A program made the position numbers and the translations under genes. Under the pieces are notes generated by a model. The model saw nothing but the letters and a program-made list of their open reading frames with translations. It was not told where the DNA came from and made no database searches. DNA of 64,000 bases from Ehretia macrophylla. Its lineage: Eukaryota; Streptophyta; Magnoliopsida; Boraginales; Ehretiaceae. The stretch covers positions 29,268,001-29,332,000 of the forward strand of contig CM075778.1 in the NCBI GenBank assembly GCA_037974665.1, written 5' to 3'. Below are positions 32,183 through 42,949 of the stretch, in pieces; positions within the stretch are counted from its first letter, which is position 1, and every line of letters starts with the position of its first letter.

Positions 32183-34694
32183 TGTGACACCCGAGCTCTA
32201 GAGCATGTATATGTCATATATATTTGCATATATTTGTGTGCATTTATTACTTAAAATGTTTACTTAGAATAGTTACTATTCACTAAGAGTTTCGACTGCT
32301 TTATTTTTCTGATTTTGTATTTTTTCCATGTTACTTGACATTTATGAGGCATGAGAAAATTGAAATTCTGTGTATAGCATATTGGGAGTGTGAGACATAA
32401 AATGATTTATGTCCTGAGTGAATAGTATTTTCAGCATTTTAGTTATTAGCTTTTAATAGACTAGCTTTTATTTTAATCATCTTTTGACCCGCCTAGCATG
32501 TTTTTCTTGACCCATTGACCCAACCCATGACCCATTAACCTACCCTTATAATCCAACTACAACCCATTTATCAAACAAAAAAAAAAAAAAAGAGAAAATA
32601 GAGGCCAAAATCGGCCAAAGCAAAAAAGGGGGAAAATGGAAAATTGCAAGAATTGATCTTTGAGCTTGAAGTTGGAGTTCCCATGGGCATCCTAGAGCAT
32701 CTTCAAACCTTCTACAACAAGCTTTGGTGAGGGATTGCATCTCTTTGTGCATTTTAAAGTTTGAAACCCTATTATGTAAATTTCTAGATTTGCAATATTT
32801 GTTTAGTTTTATGGTTGTTTTTGCTTATATTGTTGATTATGGATTGTATAGAACAAGATTATATGGTTATATGGCATTTATATTGGTTAAAAATGGTGTT
32901 TGATGCATTGAAGAAGATGAATGAATAGTGTTGAATAGTGATTTCTTCAAAATTTGGGGTTTTTGCTTTTTTGTGTGTTTTAACGCCTTTAGTAGGTACC
33001 ATAAATGCCTAGGATGCTAAATGTGAAGTTTAAATGGTTAGAACATAGCTAGAATTGGAAAATATTGAATGGGAGAAAAAGGGGCCGTATGTGCGAAGTG
33101 TTGACCGGGCGTGATTCAGTATGTTGAATAGTCTTAGATATACTAGATAGTGGTTATGATGCGTTTATGGCGTTGTTTTAATGGTCGGGTTTGGTAGTTG
33201 TAGTGTAAATGGACAAAGGGGCCTTTCGGTAAGTGGTAGTTGAAGTTTAAAATGAGATTTACTAGCATTAAGAGGTGTCATAAAGTGTTCTTATAGGTAT
33301 GGAATAGTTAGATTGTGGACTACGTGGCTTTCGTTAGGTATGTGCTTGTAATTGGACTAAATGGCTAGTTTATAGAAAATTGAAATAGTTGTTAGTAATA
33401 GACTTTCAATTGATTAGTTAAGTGCTGAAATGTATTTGTATAGTATGTTTATCTATTTGGTGAAGTTTTGTGAATTGGGTTGCATGGCTACTTTGAATGA
33501 ATATGTCTATATCTTGTTATATTGCTTATTTATTGTAACTTACATACAAGGGCAACCTACTTTGTTGTTCCTCTTTATGTGTTATCGAATTGTTAGTTGA
33601 TATTTGTATATGCTGTGTTGTGATCTCATATCGATGGTTGCACAACCTTATCGTTGGGCCGGATGCGATGGGCTTCTCTGGGCGGCATTGGGCTTGCCAG
33701 GGTTAGTTGCTTTAGCTCCGTGCCCTATTCCTTCTCTCGCTAGGGATGTCGCCCTGTGAGAGTTAAGTCGTAGGATTAATGGGGTGATACATTCGGAGTA
33801 CCCCCGTTGGTGTATAAGGATGCTGGCTTATCGATTATTATCTTGTTGAGTTTATAGTTCGTGGCTCGTGGTTCGTGGTTCGTGCCCGTGGTTAACACTG
33901 TATCCTTTTTATGTAACTCTCACTTGGGCCTTTTTGTCCTTGGAGAGTTACTTACTTATGTGATATTGGTTGACTTTCTTGTATTGACGTGGCACCTTGT
34001 GACTGACTTGTTTGCCATTATTGATTACATATTGCTTATTATCTAAGAATGGCTTCTCAAATGTGTTACTTATCTTTAATGATTGAGTAAGTAATTTGTT
34101 TTAATTAATTGATTCGATAATTTACTTGCATTGCATGAAAACTTTTTCAAAAACTCCTCGGTTATATGTTTCCCTCCCTCACTAAGTAACAATGGTTGCT
34201 CACTTCCCTCTTTCTAACATTTTACAGGTTTAACGGAGATAGATCGAGAGGTAGAAGAGAAGGAACATGTGTCCCCGTGATTGCTTGTAGCATTGAATAG
34301 ATATCATATGTGAATTTATGTAAAGTAAATGAGTAGCTTGGCTTGTATCCTATTTTGTAGGCTGGAATGTAATTATTATGTAAAGAGATATAATTATAGC
34401 TTAAATTAAAGTTAATTATAGTGGTATGATAACTTAGTAAATGTAACAGATTAGTATTGTTTAAATCCGAACCTAGCAAGTATGTAACCGTCGAAGAAAG
34501 AAAGCTAGAATAGTCATAGGAACTGGTTATGAAACCTTACATATATGTTTGGAGTGTTGTTGTATGAATTCTTCTGCTTGCAGGTTTTTTGGTTTGGCCT
34601 AAGTATAGAGGAGACTCCGTCCGTTTTTTCTCATTTTCCGTGCCTTTAGGAATGGGATCGGGGCTCTAGTCTCGTGTGGGATCGGAGCGTTACA
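32183..34694 (+). mobile_element. Solo LTR 2, 2.51 kb, gypsy-type, perfect TSD
   Basis: It starts TGTGACACCCGAGC and ends GAGCGTTACA. GTGCT flanks it exactly on both sides (32178-32182 and 34695-34699). The interior has no pol. Internal phrases (CTCACTAAGTAACAATGG near 34176; CAACCTACTTTGTTG near 33554) resemble, in opposite orientation, those of solo LTR 1, suggesting related but not identical families. The host sequence is Tat2 integrase, which resumes directly after the right TSD. Confidence 0.88.
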
Positions 34695-34814
34695 GTGCTG
34701 GTATAGTCCTTAGAGCTGATGTGTCAATATTTTTTCCTAAAATCTTTCTTTTTGTATGCATTGCATACTTGAATTGGTAAAAAGTTGATCATTCTTGCAT
34801 ATTTTGGTGCAATG

Positions 34815-35313
34815 TAGGTCACACGTGAAGAAGAAAGTCAGAATATACACTTATCCCACATCAAAAAATCGGAAACTCTTAGACTATCTTATAAGAACCT
34901 TGGCTACTCCACTCAACACCAATTAGTTTTAAGATGAGACCTCAGTTATCTTAATATGAAATTAGAGCTAGACTTATGGTATAGTTTTAATGTTTTTAAA
35001 TAGGTGGCGATGAGTTTTGAACTCAGGACCTTTTGGTACCTAGACTCTGATGCCATATTAAATGATGATCTCATCTAAAAGCTTAAGTAGTTAGAGAGAG
35101 ATTTATTATGTTACTTATTAATTCAACATGTTCATCTATCACATGTGTTCAATCTTTCACATATGACCCTTCTCAAATCAAGTCACACGTGAAGGAGAGT
35201 GTTAAAGTATACACTTGTCGAAAAATCAAAAATTCTTAGACTATTTTATAAGATCTTAAATTACTTTATTTAACACTAATTAATTTTAAAATAAAATCTC
35301 AATTGTCTTAACA
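34815..35313 (+). mobile_element. TRIM-like element with two LTRs plus an extra upstream interior end
   Basis: An LTR of about 121 bp (34836-34956) is followed by a primer-site-like TGAAATTAGAGC and a short interior of about 240 bp. A purine tract (GAAGGAGAG, 35191-35199) and a second LTR of 114 bp (35200-35313, TGTTAAAG...CTTAACA) complete it. The sequence GGTCACACGTGAAGAAGAAAG just before the first LTR equals the interior end that precedes the second LTR. The structure is therefore interior-LTR-interior-LTR, as produced by recombination between copies. No coding capacity was found. Confidence 0.72.
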
Positions 35314-35582
35314 ATATGGTCAACTAGAAGTACCTTGCCCCAGGACTTTGCGATCCCCTCATGAATCTCTCTCAAGATTATCACACATACCTTGGTAAGT
35401 CACTAAGAAATAATGAGAAGACCAAGTAATGGAATACATAATTTAGTTTAGGCCCACGCAATCTTGTCAATATTATTTGGTATTTAATATCTTTGGACTA
35501 ATAATATGAGTTAGCTCGTAAACAGAAAATCTTTAGGAGAAAAAATATAACCTTCATTAACTACGTATATGGGTTAGGTTAA
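35314..35582. other. Short spacer, nothing recognised
   Basis: Low-information sequence between the TRIM-like element and duplication copy A. Confidence 0.4.
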
Positions 35583-35588
35583 GATGTT

Positions 35589-35711
35589 TATGATTCAGCT
35601 ACCCGCATTGAAGATGATGACGGTGACATGACGAGGAAGATGAGCACGTGTCTCAAATTTAAGGGGCAACTATTGGTTGTATTATTGAGACTTCCTTTCT
35701 TCAAGTGACCA
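35589..35711 (+). pseudogene. Short conserved frame at start of copy A (possible captured exon)
   Basis: The frame reads VYDSATRIEDDDGDMTRKMS and continues through FKGQLLVVLLRLPFFK. The same frame is open in copy B with several silent and a few replacement differences. I cannot assign a family. It could be an exon fragment of a host gene carried in the repeat. Confidence 0.35.
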
Positions 35712-37108
35712 GGTGCAGGGACATTAGAAAAGAATCTAAAATTTTGTTTCGATACTATGACATGATATTTTTTTTTTATAGAGTATAGAAGTAATTTGGT
35801 TTCATATTAAAAGAACACCCATGTGTAAAATATTGAAATAAATGAACGTATACTATATAACTTCTTTAAATTCATAGTTTTAGAACCATTCAAATTTAAT
35901 TAGTTTAGCGATATATCAATTTATTTACAAATTAATAATTGTTAGGTAACCATCTCATCTAAAAATTTAAGCTATTAAAAAGAGTTTTATATTTATTTAT
36001 TGTGTTTAACACGCTCCTTTATTGTAGGTTACGTTAAATAATTTTTCATTGAGGCTTACATGTAGACTTAATTTTACAAATGGGTGACAGTGAATTTTGA
36101 TACCATGTTAAGTGACCGCTTCATCTAAAAATTTAAATAATTATATAGGGGTTAGTTATATTTGTTTATTGTGTTCATCAATAATAATTTCCAAAGATAC
36201 TTTTAGTTTTTTTTTTTTTTTTTGACTTAATTGTATACATATTATTACGTCAAGTGATCAAGTTAAGATTCAAAAGAATATAAGATAAGCAATTAAGAGT
36301 TCATTTAATAATATATAATTAGCATAATGATCTCATTTATTTTACTTTAGTAAGTGCATAAAATGTATATATACTGAATCAAAACAAACATTTATTTAAC
36401 TCAACACAATCTTTTATTATTATTATTATGGTATCTTCAGTATTAAAATAGCAAAATGGCTTCAATTTCAGAGGTGTCAAGAAAAGAATTATGATAGAAA
36501 AGGAGAAAAACATATGTGAATATAACAAAGGGCATCCTTCATGCACGCAAAAAGAATTGCAACAATGGGTTTTGCAGAATTATGATTCGGAAATTAGTCA
36601 AGGATAGTTTGTCCAAAATTTAACAAGTGAATGTTTTGAGAATTTAAAGTGGAAATGTATAAAGTATTTAAAGAGAAAACCTTAATTCTCAGCTGCACAA
36701 TCATGAGAAAAATATATATCTTTTTAAGTTAATTATTAATTTATAAAATCTTTGAGACCTACAAAATTTAAAAGAAGTATATGAAATGTATTATCTTATA
36801 ATTTTATAGAGATTATTAATTTCTCACAATGGTCCTAAATTAGAACTGAACAATTTTATTATATAAAAGACATTATTAATTTTAAGAAGTTCTATTGTAT
36901 TTTTAAAAGAATTTGGAGCTAATAGAGGCTATAATGGATCCACCTAAAAAATAAGTTTTTACATAAGGCAACAAAATCATGAAATTATCTAAAATATTGG
37001 GTAGAATAATTAAATTATAATATTTTATAATAAGATATTTTGAATTTGAATCATGATTTTAATTTATATTATATATAAAAAAAATCATGAAACTACTATG
37101 GCAACTTT

Positions 37109-37157
37109 AGTGCCACGTTTCCGCGACAAAAAAATAAATAAATAAAGTGCCACGTTT
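37109..37157 (+). mobile_element. Micro-insertion with 12-bp duplication (copy A)
   Basis: AGTGCCACGTTT at 37109-37120 and 37146-37157 is identical. It encloses CCGCGAC plus an A-rich tail. The same insert exists in copy B near 40834-40878, so it predates the duplication. Confidence 0.72.
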
Positions 37158-37240
37158 ATGGTGAGTGAAGGAACTTATGATTGTTAAAAACGACGTTTTG
37201 AAAGGCGTATGTTCATCTCGTCCCCACGTACAATCAAACT

Positions 37241-37282
37241 TCATTAACTTCTTTGACCCAAAAAAAAAAACTCATTAACTTC
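37241..37282 (+). mobile_element. Micro-insertion with 11-bp duplication (copy A)
   Basis: TCATTAACTTC at 37241-37251 and 37272-37282 encloses TTTGACCC plus an A run ending in C. The copy B counterpart is near 41012-41063 with a longer A-rich tail. Confidence 0.7.
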
Positions 37283-38102
37283 CTCCGCACGAAATTGGTG
37301 ACACACAATAGTCTAACGTTTGCCAGGCTAGCAGGTACGAAATCTGTCGTCCGAATTCTCTTATTAAATTGCGCATTGAACCTTTTTAATATTATGCTTT
37401 GAAGAGAATTCTAACCTCCACGATTTTTAGTACTAAATTTTGAATTTTACGTGTCTACCATTTTACTATTAAAGTTTCTTGAAAGTGAATTGTATTCCAT
37501 TAATATATGATATTTATTTAGTGTGGTATATAAAATATATGACAAAGGTAAAGTATTTCTATTGATCGGTCATATAAGTCCGAATTCGATATTCAATTGC
37601 TTCGATTTGAATTTTTTGGAGAATACCTTATATATGAAAAAAAAATAGTCAATCAAACTTATTTTTCAATTCAATAGAAGTTTAAAGAGGTGAAAAGGTC
37701 CCAAATAACGAGAGATATCTAAAAGCAAATCTGATTATACCTATTTCTAATCTTAAATGAAATGTAATAATGTACGAATCTATATGACATAGTATCTATT
37801 TAAATACGCTAAAATGAAGATCGATTTTATAACACTCTCATCTTCACCCTATGCATGCCAATGAGTGGGCATCAGTTGAACTCGCATTAACAATCGCTGC
37901 AGGAGATTATTATTGAAGCTACTGACACCTACTAAGGTTTATAATCTTGTAAAATGTTTGTCAAATCGAATTTGAGCTCTACCCAAATCAAATTTTACTA
38001 TATTATTTAAAATGCGTTTGAACAACACACTTCTTTGATTGGGTATGGCTTTAGCTATTCCCCCAGCTCACCAATTAATTAACCATACATATTTTAGTTA
38101 AT

Positions 38103-38148
38103 TGGTGTACTATCTTTGACAAAAAAAAAAAAAAACTGGTGTACTATC
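38103..38148 (+). mobile_element. Micro-insertion with 12-bp duplication (copy A)
   Basis: TGGTGTACTATC at 38103-38114 and 38137-38148 encloses TTTGAC plus an A run. The three bases before the tail resemble the end of the LINE at 14302-14320 (CTTTGCC plus A). The copy B version (about 41920-41963) is also present. Confidence 0.72.
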
Positions 38149-39234
38149 ATCTCTACTTTAACTATTGGAAGCTATAGCGTGTCAATAATGCCAAAGGAAG
38201 ATGACAAACATTATTAATTGTTCAAACAATGACTCTATTAAACTATCATTTCATTTAAAAAGTTATAACCTTTAGAAAGAAGTTCATTATATTTATTTAT
38301 TATTTTTAACATTTCATTATACATGCAGGTGTGATTCATTTTTAAGTCTTACACGTGAACAATGTCACGCCCCTAAAATCTGCCTCGGCGAACATGAAGA
38401 GATCATCGTGCACCTAAAAATATTAAGTCCCCAACCACGCAAGACTCAAAAACTATCAAAAAAACATAAAAAATAAACAATTAAATAACACAAAAGTATT
38501 CTTAAAATAAATCCAATAGATAAAGGCGCCCAAGGCCAAAACCAAGAATCAAAGCCTTTAGATCTTGATAAAATCATATCCTAACTTTCTCACTGGTCTT
38601 AAAAATTTATGAGGATGTCTAAACCCTTTTCTTCTTACATAGAGGTCTAATCCTAATGATGTAAAAACTCAGAATTTAAAGTCAATTAAAATTCAATCCA
38701 TTATCTCTTATAAATACTTCTATTTCCATAGGAGTTATAATTACCATTAAATCTTACAAAACCAAAATAAGAATTTCTTCAAATCATGCATATGATCTTT
38801 TTACTTATTGTTTCTTTTGGATTCTTAATAAAATCTTGGTTCATTATAGATAGATTTAATATTTTTGAATGGGTGATAAGTGAGACTTCAATCTAAGAAC
38901 ATTTGCTAGTTTCAGCTCCAATACCATATTATTGTACCACCTCATCTGAAAGGTTAAGAGCGGAGGAGTCTAATCTATTTATTTATTATTTTTAACAAAT
39001 AAACAAAGATAGTAAGAATTGGAAATAGGTGTGTAAGAAGAAAATTGAATCTTTAGCTCATGTCTTATAACATCATAAAATAATTAAATATAAAACATAC
39101 CTCAATGAGGTTGAATTACTTTAGAGATATACAAAATAGTATGCAAATTTAATATAGATAACTTTTATGGTGTATATCTTGAATTGGTACATACACACCC
39201 TATAACTAACTTAATCTTGAATTGTTATGATGTT

Positions 39235-39381
39235 TATGATTCAGCTACCCGCATTGAAGACGATGATGGTGACATGACGAGTAAGATGAGCACGAGTCTC
39301 GAATTTAAGGGGCAACTATTGGTTGTATTATTGAGAATTCCTGTATTTCTTCAAGTGACCAGGTGTAGGGTAATACATTAG
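39235..39381 (+). pseudogene. Short conserved frame at start of copy B (possible captured exon)
   Basis: This is the counterpart of the frame in copy A: VYDSATRIEDDDGDMTSKMS, then EFKGQLLVVLLRIPVFLQVT. It has no assigned family. Conservation of the frame across both copies is the only support for past coding function. Confidence 0.35.
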
Positions 39382-41983
39382 AAAAGAATCTAAAATTTTG
39401 TTTGCAGACTATGACATGATATTTTCTTATAGAATATAGAAGTAATTTGGTTTCATATTAAAAGAACACCCATGTGTAAAAAATTGAAATAAATGAACGT
39501 ATACTATATAACTTCTTTAAATTCATAGTTTTAGAACCACTCAAATTTAATTAATTTAGTGAGATATCAATTTATTTATAAGTCTATAATTGTTAGGTGA
39601 CCACTTCATCTAAAAACCTAAGTTATTAAAGATAGATTTTTGTATTTATTTATTACATTCAACACGCTCCCTCACTGTAGGTTACCTTAGATAGTTTTTC
39701 ATTGAGGCTTACACGTAGACTTAATTTTACAAATAGGTGACAGTAAATTTTGATATCCTATTAAGTGACCGCTTCATCTAAAAGTTTAAATTATTAGATA
39801 GGGGATAGTTGTATTTGTTTATTGCATGTGTTCAATAATAATAATTTCCAAAGATACTTTTTGTTTTTTTTTGACTTATTTTTATACATATTATTATGTC
39901 AAGTGATCAAGTTTAGATTCAAACGAATATAAAATTCAAGGTACTATCTCTATACGTATCTAAGCAATTAAGAGTTCATTTAATTATATATAATTAGCAT
40001 AAAGATCTCATTTATTTAACTTTAGTAAGTCCATACAAGGTATATATACTGAATCAAAAGAAACATTTATCTAACTCAACACAATCTTTTATTATTATTT
40101 TATGGTATCTTCAGTATTAAAACAGCGAAATGGCTTCAATTTCAGAGGTGTCAAGAAAAGAATTATGACAGAAAAGGAGAAAAACATTTGTGAATATAAC
40201 AAAGGGCATCCTTTATGCACGCAAAAAGAATTGCAGCAATGGGTTTTGCAGAATTATGATTTGGAAATTAGTCAAGGATAGTTTGTCCAAAATTTAGCAA
40301 GTGAATGTTTTGAGAATTTAAAGTGAAAATGTATAAAGTATTTAAAGAGAAAATCTCAATTCTCAGCAGCACAATCATGAGAAAAATATATGTCTTTTTA
40401 AGGTAATTATTAGTTTATAAAATATTTGAGACCTACAAAATTTAAAAGAAGTATCTGAAATGTATTATCTTATAATTTTATGAAAATTATTAATTTCTCA
40501 CAATGGTCCTACGTCGAGACTGAATAATTTTATTGTATAAAAGAAATTATTAATTTAAAGAACTTCTATTGTATTTTTAAAAGAATTTGGAGCTAATAGA
40601 GGCTATAATGGATCTACCTAAAAACCATATTTTTGCGTAAAGCAACAAAATCATGAAATTACCTAAAATATTCGGTGGAATGATTAAATTATAATTTTTT
40701 ATAATAAAATATTTTAAATTTAAATTACAATTTTAATCTATATTATATAAAAGAAAAAATCATGAAACTAACATGGCAACTTTAGTGCCATCAATTTAAC
40801 GTCACCCATGAATTTAACGTTAAATTAAACTTTAGTGCCACGTTTCTGCGACAAAAGAAAAAAAAAAAGTGCCACGTTTATGGTGTGTGAAGGAACTTCT
40901 GATTGTTAAAAACGACGTTTTGAAAGGCGTATGTTCATTTACCAAAAAAACGACTACGTTCATCTCGTCCCCACCGACCGAATCAAACTTTTTCTTGTCG
41001 ACCAAAAAACTTCATTAACTTCTTCGACCAAAAAACAAAAAAAACAAAAAACTCATTAACTTCCTCGGCACCCATTGTTGACACGCTTATACACAAGAAA
41101 TTGGTAACACACAGTAGTCCAACGTTTGCCAGGCTAGCAGGTACGAAATCTATTGTCCGAATTCTCTTATTAAATTGCTCATTTAATGAACCTTTTTAAT
41201 ATTATGTTTTGAAGAGAATTCGATCTTTCGCGTTCTTTAGCATTAGATTTTGAGTTTTATGTGTTTATTATTTCACCATCAAGACTTCTTGAAAATTAAT
41301 CATATTCTATAAATATGATATTTATCTAACGTGTTGTATAAAACATATAACAAATGTGAAGTATTTCTATTGATCGGTCATATAAGTTGAGTTCGATATC
41401 CAATTACTTCAATTTGAATTTTTTGGAGAATGCCTTGTATATATAAAAATAAAAATAAAAGATAACCAATCAAACCTATTTTTCAATTCAATAGAAGTTT
41501 AAAGAGTTGAAAAGGTCCCAAATAATAAGAGATGTGTAAAAACAAGTATGATTACGCCTATTCCTAATCTTAAATGAAATGTAATGATGTAAGAATTTAT
41601 ATGACGTAGTATCTATTTAAATACGCTCAAATAAAGTTCGATTTTATAACACTCTCATCTTCACCCTATGCATGCCAATGTGTGGGCATCAGTTGAACTC
41701 GCATTAGCAATCGCTGCAGGAGATTATTATTGAGCTACTGACTCCCACTAAGGTTTATAATCTTGTAAAATGTTTGTCAAATCAAATTTGAGCTCTACCC
41801 AAATCAAATTTTACTATAATTATTTAAAATGCGTTTGAACAACACACTTCTTTGATTAGGTATGGCTTTAGCTATTCCCCCAGCTGGCCAATTAATTAAC
41901 CATACATATTTTAGTTAATTGGTGTACTATCTTTGACAAAAAAAAAAAACACAGGTGAACTATCATCTCTACTTTAATTATTG

Positions 41984-41988
41984 GAAGC
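41984..41988. repeat. Target-site duplication GAAGC of S2, left copy
   Basis: GAAGC is repeated at 52062-52066. The uninterrupted site in copy A (38168-38172) carries it once. Confidence 0.96.
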
Positions 41989-42875
41989 TGTTACGCCCCT
42001 TGCTGCACCTCTTTCTGCAACAAAAGCTGTGATTTTAATTGGCTTGTGTTTTGCCAAAATTATATTTTGTCTAATGTAGTTATGGTATATGCATATTTGT
42101 TTGGAAATCTTTGATTGATAGGTTTACCTTATTTACAAAAGAGTCGAAAAGGCAAATTGACATTTCCTTATTTACTTGAAGATTTGAAATATCCTTATTC
42201 AAAAGGAAGGTTGTCTTATTCAAGAATTGCTTGGAGACAAAGACATTTCATAAAACTCAAGACTTAAGTACGGATTACCTTGTGGAGGTTTAGGTAACTA
42301 ATTCAGCATATATACAGAGCCTCACACGACTGGAAATGGGTGCGAAAGAGAGCTGAAAAAGCAGATTTCGTTGAGTCATTAGAATTGTCAGATTTTGTTA
42401 TAACAGATTGATGTTGTGCTGTAACAAAAGTGTGTAACACAAGAATCTGATAGAGCATGTGTTGCTTCAGCAGATCATGAACCAGATAGTTTATTTATGC
42501 TTCCGCTATGCATATTGTGTTAATCTTTGATAGGAAGAGTTTTTAGTGTGTTTCTGTTTTATTCATTCTTCGGGAGAAAAATGTGTAGTTTTGGGGAGAG
42601 AACGTTGCAAGTCGAGAGGAGCTCGCCAAACCAAGATTCGTTAAGGAAGTTATTCATCGAGGCGTCAAAGGTCAAGAGAGAGTCTTTACTTGTATAAGTC
42701 CGTTGATGTTGTAACTTGGTTTTTATTAATGAACAGGTTTGTTGGACCAGGGGAGGTCCCGTGGACGTAGACTGCACCGTTGAACCACGTTAAATCACAG
42801 TGTCCTTACATTCTGCATGCGTTTATTTAGTTTGTTTTACTATTGTTACAACAAGATAATAACCAGAAACTATCA
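41989..42875 (+). repeat. S2 5' LTR
   Basis: 887 bp, TGTTACGCCCC to AACTATCA. A TATATA box lies at 42309-42314. CTTCGGGAGAAAA near 42570 and GTGGACGTAGAC...ACCACGTTAAA at 42762-42793 are shared with the other Sirevirus-like LTRs here. Confidence 0.95.
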
Positions 42876-42877
42876 AG

Positions 42878-42890
42878 TGGCATCAAGAGC
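42878..42890 (+). promoter_or_regulatory. S2 primer-binding site
   Basis: TGGCATCAAGAGC two bases after the LTR. It is the TGGTATCAAGAGC variant of S1 and S3 with one T-to-C change. Confidence 0.78.
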
Positions 42891-42949
42891 AGGTTACTAA
42901 ACTGATTCAGTTAGATATCTGAAAGAGTTTTTCTAGTTATTCTTACAGA

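Larger units (their letters stand above)
30405..34715 (-). mobile_element. Tat2: second Tat-type Ty3/gypsy relic, only the 3' part, interrupted twice
   Basis: Read on the minus strand, fragments of the integrase C-terminal half lie at 34695-34715, 31899-32182 and 31430-31489. They align in order with Tat1 integrase: TTGCCTCTGTACTTAAGG near 32129 with Tat1 1149 on, and CCTTCCCAGTTGGGCCCAAG near 31470 with Tat1 880 on. Downstream in element orientation come a 36-bp tandem array and then a plus-strand (antisense) ORF relic. This order matches Tat elements that carry an antisense ORF. It is interrupted by a TRIM-like element and a solo LTR. gag, RT and both LTRs are missing. Confidence 0.75.
35583..39213. 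repeat. Tandem duplication, copy A (about 3.63 kb)
   Basis: The block is collinear with 39229-41988 plus 52067-52985. Both copies open with GATGTTTATGATTCAGC and close with CTTGAATTGGT followed by ACACCCTATNACTAA. The start-to-start offset is 3646 bp. The content is AT-rich and noncoding apart from a short frame at its start. It includes several copies of a CATCTAAAAG-TTAAG phrase, an (A)n-tailed micro-insertion cluster (37109-37282, 38103-38148) and GTCACGCCCCTAAAATCTGCC near 38363. Copy A retains the uninterrupted S2 target GAAGC at 38168-38172. Confidence 0.92.
39229..41988. repeat. Tandem duplication, copy B, left part
   Basis: Collinear with 35583-38172 of copy A. It contains extra short segments absent from A: 40791-40840 (flanked by a 13-bp AACTTTAGTGCCA repeat), 40939-40963, 40991-41012 and about 25 bp near 41070-41095. 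It is interrupted at GAAGC (41984-41988) by element S2. Confidence 0.92.
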
